Of a stretch of 64,000 nt of DNA, positions 8,784-17,907 are shown piece after piece. Numbering within the stretch: the first letter of the stretch is position 1; the number at the start of each line of letters is the position of its first letter. Source of the DNA: Ideonella alba (GTDB taxonomy: Bacteria > Pseudomonadota > Gammaproteobacteria > Burkholderiales > Burkholderiaceae_C); contig NZ_JAGQDF010000017.1 of the NCBI RefSeq assembly GCF_018069875.1, positions 1 to 64,000 of the forward strand, given 5' to 3'. The notes under the pieces are model-generated. The model was not told the DNA's origin. It saw nothing but the letters and a program-made list of their open reading frames with translations, and searched no databases. The position numbers were made by a program, and so were the translations under genes.

Positions 8784-10115
8784 TCAAGGGTGTGCCACCT
8801 CGGTGGTCCGTGGCGGGTTCAGCGCAGCGCGGTCCCGTGGATCGTCCATCACCATCCCGATGCGGGGCTGCGCGGTCTGACGGGCGACCACATTGAGAGC
8901 TGCCAGCAGCGTCAGCTGTGCAGGGTCCTCGCGGTGCAAGCCCTCGGTGACGCTGCGATCCAGCAGCGCTTCGTCCATGGGCCGGCAGTGGAGCGCCTGC
9001 AAGTCCTCTTCGGTGCGCCCCAGCTCGTGCACGCCGATGCGGCAATGGCAGGCACGGGCCAGGTGGGCCAGCTGGGTGTAGCCATCGGCGCAGGCCAACG
9101 CATCGCTGGCGGGCACGCTCAGGCCCAGCAGGCCCCGCGGGGGTTGCAAGGCCCTCAGGGCTTCCAGGATCCGACGGCGGGCATGGGGCTGATGCAGGAC
9201 TTGGCCGGGCAGGCGCACCGCGCGGGGCTGATCATCCTGGCGGGTCCCCTCGGCAGCCAGTGCCACCCAGGTGGCGCAGCGCTCTGGCAGTGCCATGTCG
9301 GCCATCGCGCGTCGCAGGGCGGGATCCGGCTCGCAGAGCCAGGCCACCATCTGACCGTCCAGGTCGACCATCGGCTCCTCGTGCGCGCCGGGACGGACCT
9401 TGGTCGGCCAACGCCGGCAGTAGTTGGACAGTGCATCGGCCAACTCGCTGGGCTTGTCGATGGTGACTGCCGGCAACTCGGCATCGTGCAGCTTACCGAA
9501 CAATTGGTGCAGCCGGGCCATGCGCTCCAGCGCCCAATCGTAGGGCCCCAAGGGCACGGCGACCACTGCGGCGGACCAGCCTTTGGCAATTGACGGCACC
9601 ACCGAGCGGGCCGTCGAGAGCAAGTCCACGGCGGCATGGCGCAGGAATGGCGTGGAGGGCACCACGGTGGCCAGCATGCCCTGACCGATGGCGGCCACCA
9701 TGGGTTCGCCATGGGCGTCGCGCTCCAGACGAGCCTGGGCGGCGATGAACTGAAGTGCCTGTGCGGCCGTCTGACGGGCCTCGATGGCGGGTAGCTCGGC
9801 CGGGGGCAACAGCGCCAGGCCCACGAGGGCGCTGGGGCCGTCGTCCACGCTGTGGCAGCGCCTCAGTTCAGTGGCCGCAGGCCCAAGCAGCCAGCCCATG
9901 CTGTGCAGGCCGGTCGCCTCGTCCAGCGCATGGCCGCGCCAGGCCTGCACCAGGCGATGCTGGGCGGCCAGCAGGCGGCTCTGCTCGGCACTGCTGTTCA
10001 GGAGCAGGAGCCGATCCTGGGCGCGGGTCTCCCGTGCTTGGTGCAGGCGCGCTCTTGCCGAATGTGTGGCAAGTGCCAGGTGGCCGGGTGGGGGGGCGGT
10101 GTGGGTGTCGATCAT
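8784..10115 (-). CDS. degenerate GGDEF/EAL-like protein
   Basis: A 443-residue frame starts at ATG 10115, supported by GGGAG 8 bases upstream; in-frame starts at 10253 and 10295 would add residues of unconvincing composition. The N-terminal third has a long helix leading into LDEATGLHSMGWLLGPAATE, resembling the D.LTGL.nR entry of GGDEF domains, but no GGDEF follows. The C-terminal part (PRGLLGLSVPASDAL, YTQLAHLARACHCRIGVHEL) resembles an EAL barrel stripped of its motifs. It is soluble, with no signal peptide. It is transcribed convergently with the similar protein at 7491-8750, and its 5' end faces the FimA-like gene at 10458. A regulatory role in pilus expression is speculation. Confidence 0.5.
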   Translation of the reverse strand: MIDTHTAPPPGHLALATHSARARLHQARETRAQDRLLLLNSSAEQSRLLAAQHRLVQAWRGHALDEATGLHSMGWLLGPAATELRRCHSVDDGPSALVGLALLPPAELPAIEARQTAAQALQFIAAQARLERDAHGEPMVAAIGQGMLATVVPSTPFLRHAAVDLLSTARSVVPSIAKGWSAAVVAVPLGPYDWALERMARLHQLFGKLHDAELPAVTIDKPSELADALSNYCRRWPTKVRPGAHEEPMVDLDGQMVAWLCEPDPALRRAMADMALPERCATWVALAAEGTRQDDQPRAVRLPGQVLHQPHARRRILEALRALQPPRGLLGLSVPASDALACADGYTQLAHLARACHCRIGVHELGRTEEDLQALHCRPMDEALLDRSVTEGLHREDPAQLTLLAALNVVARQTAQPRIGMVMDDPRDRAALNPPRTTEVAHP

Positions 10116-10457
10116 GGCGGCGGGCTCCCAAGGACCAGTGCATTGCCGTGATGGTCCAGTCCCCACCGGCTCGCCAGACAGCCATGCGACAAGGCGGCGG
10201 GCGCTGGCATCCAGGCTCCCGTGACGCGGTACCAGACTCCGGACCGGCTCCATCCGGTCTCCGCCTGAGGGCGGGACGCCTGTGGCATTGGTCACGCGGC
10301 CTGCCGCGGGATGGCTTCACCGTGCCCACCAACTGCCGACAACGAGGGTGGATCCCCCGCCATGGCCCGGGGCCCCGTCGTGTTGCGCATCGGTCGGGCA
10401 GACCGCGCAGGCGTTGTCGGCCATCTGCGCGCCGCGCAGCCTCCAGGGAGAACTCTG
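10116..10457. other. divergent intergenic region
   Basis: This 342-bp stretch lies between the start of the minus-strand degenerate GGDEF/EAL-like gene and the plus-strand FimA-like gene. It may hold both promoters. If the minus-strand gene starts at 10253 or 10295, part of it is coding. Nothing else is seen. Confidence 0.4.
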
Positions 10458-10811
10458 ATGCACCGCACCCCCCGCTTTGCCACCTGTGCCGCTCTTGTTG
10501 CCATGGCCGCTGCGCTGGCTGCCGGCCCCGCCAGGGCGGCCAACTCCGGCACGCTGCATTTCGTCGGCGCACTGGTGAACCCCACCTGCCTGGCCTCGGT
10601 GCAGCGCGAGCACGGCCATGACCGGCTGGAGCTGGCCCGCTGCCACGCGGGCACCGCCCACAGCCAAGCCCGCCAGGAGCGGCTGGACACCGAGACGCTG
10701 GCCAGCCTGCCGCTGCAGTCGCTGGGCGTTCAGCGCGGCGCCGGCAGCGTGCAGGCGCCGTTGGGCGCGCTCGATGGCGGCCTGCTCACCTACGCCTCTC
10801 AGTACGAGTGA
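10458..10811 (+). CDS. short FimA-like secreted protein
   Basis: The 117-residue protein has a good ribosome site (CCAGGGAG), a signal peptide ending PARA-A, and a mature start SGTLHFVGALVNPTC that matches the first strand of type-1-fimbria pilins, including the first conserved Cys. After that it is far too short, about 90 mature residues against about 155 for a pilin, and ends in YASQYE without the usual pilin C-terminal strand. It lies convergent to the pilus operon. It could be a truncated pilin, a capping or terminating subunit, or a relic. Confidence 0.55.
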   Translation: MHRTPRFATCAALVAMAAALAAGPARAANSGTLHFVGALVNPTCLASVQREHGHDRLELARCHAGTAHSQARQERLDTETLASLPLQSLGVQRGAGSVQAPLGALDGGLLTYASQYE

Positions 10812-10833
10812 GGCCGCCCAGCGGCCAGCCGCC

Positions 10834-11708
10834 TCAGTTGTAGACCAGGTTGAACGTGGCCAAGCCCTGCACTGCGCCTGCGGTGGCGGCGCCGGTGGCG
10901 ATGTAGCGCACCTGGTAGGTGTTGCTCAGGTTCTGCCCCGGCGTGGTCACGACGCCCAGGGGGCTGTGCGCGCCGTTGCTCACCGGCGTGTTGCTGCCGT
11001 CCAGGATCTGCGGGGCCACCTGACCGGCCGGCATGCCGGTGGCCGTGTTGCGGATGAGGTTGGCTGCGCCGTCGGTGGCAGGTTGACGGTGAAGCTGCTG
11101 GCCGTGAGCGTGCAGCTGCCGGTGCGGCGGATGCGGACCGTGCCGGGGTTGAGCCAGCTCGTGCCGCCCAATTGAGCGGCGCCCCAGCCCGCGTAGGGAC
11201 CGCCGACCGAGGTCCTCACCGAATTGCCCAGGGTGCCACTATTGGGGGCTGGCGTGGCGCACACCACGATGCGTGCCGGCTGGGTGACCGTCAGCAGGCA
11301 GCTGCCGGCAGCCGCGATGCCAAAGCGCACCACGTGGTAGCCATTGCTCGTCAGGCCGTTCACGCTGCACCAGGCCGGGTTGTCGACGTTGGCGGTGGGG
11401 CTGGTCAGCGCCTGCAACTGCAGGTTGGGCTGGTTGACGAAGTAGTCGTTGGGCCCACCACCCATGGCCGCGTGTGTCCACAGGCTGGCCACGCCGCCGG
11501 CGGCGCTGCTGCAGGTGGCGCTGACCGTGAGTGTGCCAGTCCACAGCACGGTGCCGACCACGGCGCCATCGGGCACGCCCAGGCGCGTCAGCGCCGGGCT
11601 GGCCACCAGGGTGGCGCCGGTGCAGGCGGCCTGGGCGCCCAGGCTGGCGGTGCCGGCCAACCCAAGCGCCCAGGGCAGGCGCCACCGGCGCCGGGCCGGC
11701 CATGCCAT
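10834..11708 (-). pseudogene. SCPU-domain tip adhesin, decayed copy
   Basis: From ATG 11708 the frame encodes a signal peptide and a first spore-coat-U domain (ACTGATLVASPALTRLGVPD ... VNQPNLQL) closely parallel to the intact neighbour. Near 11080-11090 the frame is lost and about 40 residues of the second SCPU domain are missing. The rest reads on in another frame as APQILDGSNTPVSNG and ATFNLVYN, the standard C-terminal strand, to a stop at 10834. A deletion with a frameshift has removed the core of the second domain. It is the last gene of the pilus operon, 17 bp after the intact paralogue. Confidence 0.75.
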
Positions 11709-11725
11709 GTCACGAGCCCCGCGCG

Positions 11726-12808
11726 TCAGTTGTAGACCAGGTTGAAGGTGGCCACACCCTGTACCGCGCCGGCGGTAGCTGCCCCAGTGGCGTAGTAGCG
11801 GGCGCTGTAGGTATTGTTGAGGTTCTGGCCTGCGCTCGTGACGGTGCCCAGTGAGCTGTAGCTACCGTTGCTGACGGGCGTGTTCGAGCCGTCCAGGATC
11901 TGAAGCACGACGTTGCTGGCCGCGCCGCTGGAGGCGGAGTTCGCGATCTGGTCCGCCGCAAGGCCTTGGGTGAAGGACCAGTAGGCATTGACGTTGTAGG
12001 TGCCGCCAGGCCTGGTACAACCGGTGAGGTTCAGGCTGAACGGCGTCGCACCTGCTGTTGCCCCTGCGACATTGAGCACGCCAGGACTGGTGGCCGGTAA
12101 GGTCACCGTTTGATTGGCGTCGCCGGGCGACAGGGTGCAGACGCCGGTCGGCACCAGCACGCCGCCTGTTGGAGCCGCATAAATCGGAGAGAAGTAGTCA
12201 GAATGCTGAACCCAACCCGGCACAGTATTGTAGGCTGGGGGGTACTTCATCTGACTTCCGAGCGATCCGGAGGTCGGCACCGGCAACGCCTTCACACGAA
12301 TCGATACTGGCTGGCTCAGTGTGATCCTGCACGTCCCATTTGTTACAGTGTAGGTGAAGTTCGTTAAGTAGTGATAAGGAGTTGTAGTTGCGTAGTTGAA
12401 GCTGCAAGTCGTTGGCGTGTCAATAACGTAGCTTGGTGCTCCCGTCGCGATCAATTCCAAGTTCGGCTGATTCACCCAGATATCGGAGTACCCGGGCGTG
12501 CCCGCATAGACCATGATGTTCCTGGCGACATTACCTGCAGTTGGGCAGCTCGACACGACGGTCAAGGTGCCAGACCACAACACCGTTCCCACGGTGGCAG
12601 TTGGCGGCACGCCAATCGTCGCCAGTGAGGGGCTGGCGGTGATGGTTATCGAGCCTGCCGCGCAGTTGGCGAAGGCAGGGGAGCATGTGAGCGTACTGAG
12701 GGCCAGCGCGATGCAAGCGATTCGTGCCGATTGCACGGCCAACCACAGCGCGTTGCCCAATTGAAGAGTAAACGCACCGAAGCGCCAGCCTTGAGTTCGG
12801 GTATTCAT
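11726..12808 (-). CDS. two-domain SCPU pilus tip adhesin
   Basis: This 360-residue protein (ATG 12808, GAGG 8 bases upstream) has a long hydrophobic leader ending CSPAFA-N and two spore-coat-U domains. The first begins CAAGSITITASPSLATIGVP and contains VNQPNLELIATG; the second begins VCTLSPGDANQTVTLP and ends FNLVYN. Tandem SCPU domains are typical of the tip subunit (CsuE type) of archaic chaperone-usher pili. The N-terminal domain would carry the adhesive function and the C-terminal domain would complement the next subunit. The gene follows the usher by 94 bp. The stretch around 12200-12800 is visibly less GC-rich than the usher gene, consistent with fast-evolving or acquired adhesin sequence. 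Confidence 0.8.
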   Translation of the reverse strand: MNTRTQGWRFGAFTLQLGNALWLAVQSARIACIALALSTLTCSPAFANCAAGSITITASPSLATIGVPPTATVGTVLWSGTLTVVSSCPTAGNVARNIMVYAGTPGYSDIWVNQPNLELIATGAPSYVIDTPTTCSFNYATTTPYHYLTNFTYTVTNGTCRITLSQPVSIRVKALPVPTSGSLGSQMKYPPAYNTVPGWVQHSDYFSPIYAAPTGGVLVPTGVCTLSPGDANQTVTLPATSPGVLNVAGATAGATPFSLNLTGCTRPGGTYNVNAYWSFTQGLAADQIANSASSGAASNVVLQILDGSNTPVSNGSYSSLGTVTSAGQNLNNTYSARYYATGAATAGAVQGVATFNLVYN

Positions 12809-12902
12809 TTCTAATCCTCGTGGGTAACCCAGCAACACTTGCACGCCCAACTTAGCGGGTGCCGAAAAACTAAGGGTGCGTGACTGATCGGGTGAACCAG
12901 CT

Positions 12903-15900
12903 TTACCGCGCTGGCAGAAGGTGGCCCAGCAAAAGTCGGTGAGCCAAAGAGGGTTCGACCTTTGCATCGGTATCCCATTTGATGCTGCACTGGACTTGCT
13001 CGTCACGGGTGGAGTCAGCCACCGGCGTCGCGCAGCGCAGGGAATTGCCCTGGGAATCAGTCCACTCGGCCACAAGGCGTTGATCGCCCTGACCGGTTGG
13101 CGACAGCCGCAGGTAGGCCGCGCCCCCCTCGCCTACCACGGCTTGCCAGTCGGGCTGGCCCTCCACCTGCACCATCGCGCCCTTGGGCAGCGGCTGGCCC
13201 TGGGCATCTCGCAGGCTGACCTTGACCCGAGTTAGCGGCGCCTCGGCAGCACGCTGCGGGGCGGCGGCCGGAGGGGTAGATGGCGCAGGCGATCCGCCGG
13301 CGCGGCAAGGCAGCGTCAGCGTCACAAAGCCCTTCTGCTCGGTGCGCTCGGGCAAGGTGTAGTCGATGGCGCACACCTCCTGCGGCGCGTTGCCCCAGCG
13401 CACCTGCAGCTGACCATGGGTCTGGCTGAGGTGCACCTGCAGACGGCTGGCCTGGCCCACGGCCCCCACGGTGGCGCCCTGGGCGTCGAGCACGCTGGCC
13501 CCGAAGGGCAAGGCGCTGCCGTCCTCGCGACGGGTATCGATCAGCACGCTGCGGCCAGGGTCGCGCTGGAAGCGCAACATCACCACCGCACCGGCGGTGG
13601 GGGCCACACTCTGCTGGGTGTCCTGCATGTGAACATCCAAAGGCGCCTCGGACATGTCCAGGCGCAGGTCGTTGCGTTGGTACGGCACCAGGTACGGCAG
13701 GATGGTGTAACCCTGGCGATCGGGCGCGGCAGCGAGGTTGTCGCCCAGGCGGATGCCTTCTTGCGCCCCCTCCACCTGCACCACGCCCACGGTGTCGCCC
13801 AGCTCGGCGGCCATGGTCAGGCCCTGCGGGTGCAGCACCAGGCCACCGGTCACGCTGGCGCCGAACTGGCTGGCCCCCTGGGCCCGTCCGATCGATGCAT
13901 TCAGGTTGGCCACCGGCGTGCGTGTCTGCCCGGAGGCATAGACCGCCTGGCCATTGGCGGTGCGCAGGGCATCCAGGTTGTAGGTGGTGGTGTTGCCCTC
14001 ACCTGCATTGCCGAAGTAGCTCAGGTGCTCGGTGTTGCCGCCCTGGCTGCTGTGGGAGATGGCGGCGCTGGCTGTGCCGGGCAGCTTGCTGCCCCAGCCG
14101 TCCAGTGGCAGCGTGATGCTGGCCGCCACGGTGTTGCTGCTCGAAAAACCGCTGCCGCTGGACTCGCGGGCCAGCGTGAGGTTGAACATGGCGCTGCCCA
14201 GGTTGCGTGACCAGCCCAGCTGGTAGGTGGTGAGCACGCCGGGCAGGTTCCAGAAGCTGCGCCGGCTGCCCTGGGCATAGACATTGCCCCACTCACCCAG
14301 CCCTTGCGAGACGTTGAACAGTGCGCGTGTGCGCTCGCGCGGCAGGGGGCTGGCGGGCGCCAGAGGCGCGTCGAGCAGGTTGGCGGCAGCCACCGCATCG
14401 GTCAGGCCGTAATAGTGCTCGGTGGAGTAGCGGTAGGCTGCGAACGACAGGTTCGTGCCACTGCCACTCAGCACCTTGGACCAGGTGCCGCGCAGGCTGG
14501 AGCCGGTTTCGCGGCCCTGGCCAGGCAGTGTGGTGGACGAGGCCGAGACGTCCAGACCCCAGGCACCCCAATCGGTGTTGAGCCCGGTGCCCACCAGCGC
14601 CGACGCATAGTGGGTGGCCAGTTGCAGGCCGGCGTTGAGGGTGACGGTGTTGCTCAGGCCGTACTGCCACTCGCCCTGGGCCACCTGAATGTTGTCGCGG
14701 GCGGCGCGGTGCTGGCCAGCATACAGGCCGTAGTTGAGGTGGCCCTCGCGCAGCAGAGCGGGCATCGCCGAGAACGCCAGCGTGGATTGGTGGCGGCTGC
14801 CGTCCGCCTCGAAGACGGTGATGGTCAGGTCGCCTCCGAAGCCGGTGGGGTACAGGTCGGTGATCTCGAACGGGCCCGGGGGCACGGTGGTTTCGTAGAT
14901 CAGCTGGTCGTGCTGGCGCACCTCGACACGGGCGTTGCTGTTGGCCATCCCGCGGATCACCGGCGCGAAGCCGCGCTGCGACTCGGGCAGCATGCGCTCG
15001 TCGTTGACCCACTGGGCACCGCGCAGCGCGAAGCTGTCGAACAGGCGGCCCGAGGTGTAGCTGTCGCCCAGCGTGACGACGGACTTGCTGTCGATCAGGT
15101 TGTGGCGCAGGTAGGTGTTGAGGCTGCCGTAATGGCCGTTCTGGCCGCTGCCGGTGGCGTAGGCGCCGTTGTGGCGGAACTGCCAGCCCGCGGCATTGGC
15201 GCCGGCGTCCAGGCCCAGGTAGGTGCTGGTGCTGTCGGTGCTGCCCCCCCGGGTTTCATAATGGCTGGCCTGGTAGCGCAGGCGCCCGGCGGGCACACCT
15301 TCGTCCCAACTCTCGGGCGGCACTTCACCGCGGGACTGACGCTTGAGGTAGGCCTGCGGCACGCTGAGCGACAGTCGCAACTCGCCCACGGCAAACGCCG
15401 CCGTGGCGCCGGGCACCGCCTGTTCCAGGCTCAAGCAGGCGGGCGCTGCACCAGGGCCGCGGCCCAGCAGCGCCAGGCCCTCCGGGCTCAAGTGCTCGTC
15501 GGCCACGCCCAGGCGCTGCAGCAACTCGCGGGGCATGCACACCACCGGCTCGTCGCCAGGCCGCGGGGAGGCCACGCGCAGGTCGAATCGGCCCAGCCAC
15601 GTCTGGTTGAACTCGACGTCGGCACGGTAGTTGCCCGGCAATGCCCCCTGGGGGCGGTTGAAGCGGGCCATGTCGATCGTCGTGTTGGCGGCCCCCATCA
15701 GCAGGTTGCGATCGAAGTCGGCCCAGGCGTTGGCGGCAGCCGTCTTGACCGCCGAGCCGGCCGGAGCGTCGGCGGCCCGGGCCGTCAGCGGGCTGGCCAG
15801 CGCCGCCCAGGCCGCGGCCATGGCCAGGGCCAGCGGGTGCAACGCAGAGCTGGGCGCGCGCGACCGGCAATGCCAGGTCAGGCGGGAGGGGTGGTGCTTG

Positions 15901-15908
15901 TCGGTCAT
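12903..15908 (-). CDS. outer-membrane fimbrial usher
   Basis: The 1001-residue protein has a signal sequence ending TARA-A and the usher order of domains: N-terminal periplasmic domain (DFDRNLLMGAANTTIDMARF ... LPGNYRADVEFNQTWLG), a 24-strand pore from about residue 190 to 700 with the typical PGPFEITDLYPTGFGGDLTI plug-region sequence, a beta-sandwich plug, and C-terminal domains (GASVLDAQGATVGAVGQ; CAIDYTLPER). Ushers catalyse pilus subunit polymerisation and secretion across the outer membrane. Length is slightly above the usual 800-870, from an extra C-terminal Ig-like segment (PLTRVKVSLRDAQGQPLPKG, about 900-990). It lies between the chaperone and the tip adhesin. Confidence 0.92.
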   Translation of the reverse strand: MTDKHHPSRLTWHCRSRAPSSALHPLALAMAAAWAALASPLTARAADAPAGSAVKTAAANAWADFDRNLLMGAANTTIDMARFNRPQGALPGNYRADVEFNQTWLGRFDLRVASPRPGDEPVVCMPRELLQRLGVADEHLSPEGLALLGRGPGAAPACLSLEQAVPGATAAFAVGELRLSLSVPQAYLKRQSRGEVPPESWDEGVPAGRLRYQASHYETRGGSTDSTSTYLGLDAGANAAGWQFRHNGAYATGSGQNGHYGSLNTYLRHNLIDSKSVVTLGDSYTSGRLFDSFALRGAQWVNDERMLPESQRGFAPVIRGMANSNARVEVRQHDQLIYETTVPPGPFEITDLYPTGFGGDLTITVFEADGSRHQSTLAFSAMPALLREGHLNYGLYAGQHRAARDNIQVAQGEWQYGLSNTVTLNAGLQLATHYASALVGTGLNTDWGAWGLDVSASSTTLPGQGRETGSSLRGTWSKVLSGSGTNLSFAAYRYSTEHYYGLTDAVAAANLLDAPLAPASPLPRERTRALFNVSQGLGEWGNVYAQGSRRSFWNLPGVLTTYQLGWSRNLGSAMFNLTLARESSGSGFSSSNTVAASITLPLDGWGSKLPGTASAAISHSSQGGNTEHLSYFGNAGEGNTTTYNLDALRTANGQAVYASGQTRTPVANLNASIGRAQGASQFGASVTGGLVLHPQGLTMAAELGDTVGVVQVEGAQEGIRLGDNLAAAPDRQGYTILPYLVPYQRNDLRLDMSEAPLDVHMQDTQQSVAPTAGAVVMLRFQRDPGRSVLIDTRREDGSALPFGASVLDAQGATVGAVGQASRLQVHLSQTHGQLQVRWGNAPQEVCAIDYTLPERTEQKGFVTLTLPCRAGGSPAPSTPPAAAPQRAAEAPLTRVKVSLRDAQGQPLPKGAMVQVEGQPDWQAVVGEGGAAYLRLSPTGQGDQRLVAEWTDSQGNSLRCATPVADSTRDEQVQCSIKWDTDAKVEPSLAHRLLLGHLLPAR

Positions 15909-15942
15909 GGCGGTCTCGGTGGGGCCAGGCGCGGGCGGCAGA

Positions 15943-16695
15943 TCAGGGCAGCGCTGCGTGGTGATCCAGGAAGGCGCCGTAGTCGTTGATGGCCTTGAAC
16001 TGCACGCCGCTCACAGGCGTGTTGACTGGCCACTTGAACTGAAAGCTGCGGCTGCTGCGGGGCTCGACCATGCCGGCCACGGGCTCAGCGGCCTGGCCCT
16101 GGGCGGTGCTCTGCGGCGCCACGTCCACCAGCGAGGCGTTGAACGGCGTGGGGTTGTGGACCGTGATCGTCAGCTGATCGCCAGAGACGCTGTGCTGCCA
16201 GCGCAGCTGCTTGACGACCGACTCGGCCGGATCGTCTCCGGCCAGGGCGGCCGGTCGCAGGAACAGCTTGATGCGCGTGCGCAGCGCGAACTGCAGGGTG
16301 TTCTCGCTGGCCGAAGCGTCGGGCTTGGGCGGGATCTCAAGGACATTGAGCCAGTAGACACGCTCGGTGGCGTTCTCGGGCAGCGGTTGGCCGGTGTAGA
16401 CCAGCCGCAGCAACTGGGTCTTGTCGGGCTCGACACGGAACATCGGCGGCGAGATGACGAAGGGCACCTCCAGGCGCTCGACGGCGGCCTGCGCGTCGCC
16501 AGCGTCGATCCAGGCCTGCACCAGGGCGGGCTGTACGCCGCGGTTGGTCAGTTGCACGCTGACATCGCGGGCATCAGCCCGGTAGACGACACGGGTGCCG
16601 CCGATCACCACGCTGGCGTGGGTGGGTGCCAGGCAGGCCCAGGACAACAGCGTGACCAGGCAGGCTCGCAAGAATCGGAAGGAGAGGGACTTCAT
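15943..16695 (-). CDS. periplasmic pilus chaperone
   Basis: The 250-residue protein has a signal peptide (ending THA-S) and the two Ig-like domains of PapD-type chaperones. The first domain has SVVIGGTRVVYRADARDVSV, the subunit-binding strand with DKTQLLRLVY, and the family signature ERVYWLNVLEIPP. RIKLFLRPAAL opens the interdomain region. It would donate its G1 strand to pilins and deliver them to the usher encoded 34 bp downstream. Length matches the family. Confidence 0.93.
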   Translation of the reverse strand: MKSLSFRFLRACLVTLLSWACLAPTHASVVIGGTRVVYRADARDVSVQLTNRGVQPALVQAWIDAGDAQAAVERLEVPFVISPPMFRVEPDKTQLLRLVYTGQPLPENATERVYWLNVLEIPPKPDASASENTLQFALRTRIKLFLRPAALAGDDPAESVVKQLRWQHSVSGDQLTITVHNPTPFNASLVDVAPQSTAQGQAAEPVAGMVEPRSSRSFQFKWPVNTPVSGVQFKAINDYGAFLDHHAALP

Positions 16696-16771
16696 CGCAG
16701 ACTCGGACAGGGGGGGGCGCACGGGACACCGGCGCCGGACCGCCGTGAGGCCGCCCGGCGTCCGGCGCAAC

Positions 16772-17311
16772 TCAGTTGTAGACCAGCGAGTAGCTGAACG
16801 TGCCGCTGAAGCTGCCGGACGTGGCCACGCCGGTGGCGTAGTAGCGCGCGTTGTAGGTCTGGGTGGCGGCGCCGCCGGACAGGTTGGTGGCCGTGGTGCC
16901 CTGGCTGCCGTTGTTGGCGGCCATGTTGACCACGCCGCCCGCGGCGGTGGTGATCTGCACGTCCACATTGGCGGCGGTGCCGGTATTGCCCACCCGGCCG
17001 CTGGCATTGACGCTGCCCGAGCCCGGCTCGAAGTAGGTGTTCATCGAGGTGGCGGTGCCGGTGCAGGCGCTGACGCCAATGGTGAAGGCGGTCTGGCCGG
17101 CCGTCTGGCCTGCGGTGGCCAGCGCGCTCTTGGCCACGGTGGGCAGGGTCAGCGTGAAGTTGGGGCTGCCGCCACCATTGCCGCTGATGGTGCAGGTTTC
17201 AGCGGAGACGGAGCCGTTGATGGTGACGGTACCATCGGCGGCGGAGGCGGCTGAGCTGGCCAGGACCAGGGCCAGAGCGGCGGCGCTGAGGAGTTGGGGC
17301 TTGTGCATCAT
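16772..17311 (-). CDS. fimbrial pilin (FimA/SCPU-like) 2
   Basis: This 179-residue pilin has a signal peptide ending ASA-A and a mature N-terminus DGTVTINGSVSAETCTISGN with the first Cys, a second Cys in VSACTGTATS, and the C-terminal strand YYATGVATSGSFSGTFSYSL ending VYN. Architecture and length match type-1/Csu-like pilins polymerised by donor-strand complementation. It is paralogous to the pilin encoded 71 bp upstream. The ribosome site at ATG 17311 is weak; a second ATG follows immediately. One of the two is probably the major subunit. Confidence 0.88.
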   Translation of the reverse strand: MMHKPQLLSAAALALVLASSAASAADGTVTINGSVSAETCTISGNGGGSPNFTLTLPTVAKSALATAGQTAGQTAFTIGVSACTGTATSMNTYFEPGSGSVNASGRVGNTGTAANVDVQITTAAGGVVNMAANNGSQGTTATNLSGGAATQTYNARYYATGVATSGSFSGTFSYSLVYN

Positions 17312-17382
17312 GGTGAAAGAACCATTGAAGGGGGGGATCAGGAAGCAGGCCGGGCGGCCCAGCGGCTGCCCGGCCGGCGGGA

Positions 17383-17907
17383 TCACTGGTAGACCATCGA
17401 GAAGCTGATCGCGCTGGCAACCGAGCCGGCGGTGGTGGCACCGGTGGCGTAGTAGCGGACGATGAAGTCCGAGGTGGAATTGCCGCCGGTGACCGCCGCG
17501 GAGTTCACGTTCTGGCTGCCGGAGGGCTTGCTCAGATCGATCACGGTGCCCGACTTGTTCAGCAGCTGCAGCTGCGTGTTGGCGGCGGTGCCGGTGCTGT
17601 TCAGGCGCCCGGAGCCGGTGTCCACGTTGGCGTTGGACTCGAAGTAGGCCGTGGCCGTGGTGGCGGTGCAGGTGGCGCCCGTCGTGCTGATGGCGAATGC
17701 CGTGTCGCCGGCGGTGAGGCCCGTCGCGGCCAGCGTGCCGATGTCCAGGGTGGGCAGCGTGATGGTCTGGTTGGCCGAGCCCGCCGTGACCGTGCAGGTG
17801 GTGCTGGTGAGCGCACCGTTGAAGGTCAGGGAGCCGTCGGAGGCCTGGGCCGCCATCGGGAGGGCGGCCGCGGCAGCCAGTGCCACCAGGGTGAGGATCT
17901 TCTTCAT
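17383..17907 (-). CDS. fimbrial pilin (FimA/SCPU-like) 1
   Basis: First gene of the minus-strand pilus operon. The 174-residue product has the signal MKKILTLVALAAAAALPMAA-QA, mature start SDGSLTFNGALTSTTCTVTA, two Cys and the C-terminal strand SVASAISFSMVYQ. GGAG 6 bases before ATG 17907 is the best ribosome site of the operon, consistent with a highly expressed major pilin. Gene order pilin-pilin-chaperone-usher-SCPU tip resembles archaic (sigma/Csu-type) operons, whereas the pilin sequences look type-1-like; which clade it belongs to needs the usher phylogeny. Confidence 0.88.
   Translation of the reverse strand: MKKILTLVALAAAAALPMAAQASDGSLTFNGALTSTTCTVTAGSANQTITLPTLDIGTLAATGLTAGDTAFAISTTGATCTATTATAYFESNANVDTGSGRLNSTGTAANTQLQLLNKSGTVIDLSKPSGSQNVNSAAVTGGNSTSDFIVRYYATGATTAGSVASAISFSMVYQ

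Noticed and set aside
14304-15989. 561-codon plus-strand frame opposite the usher gene
   Set aside because: Gly/Ala/Arg/His-rich shadow of the usher, which has a clear family assignment and operon position.
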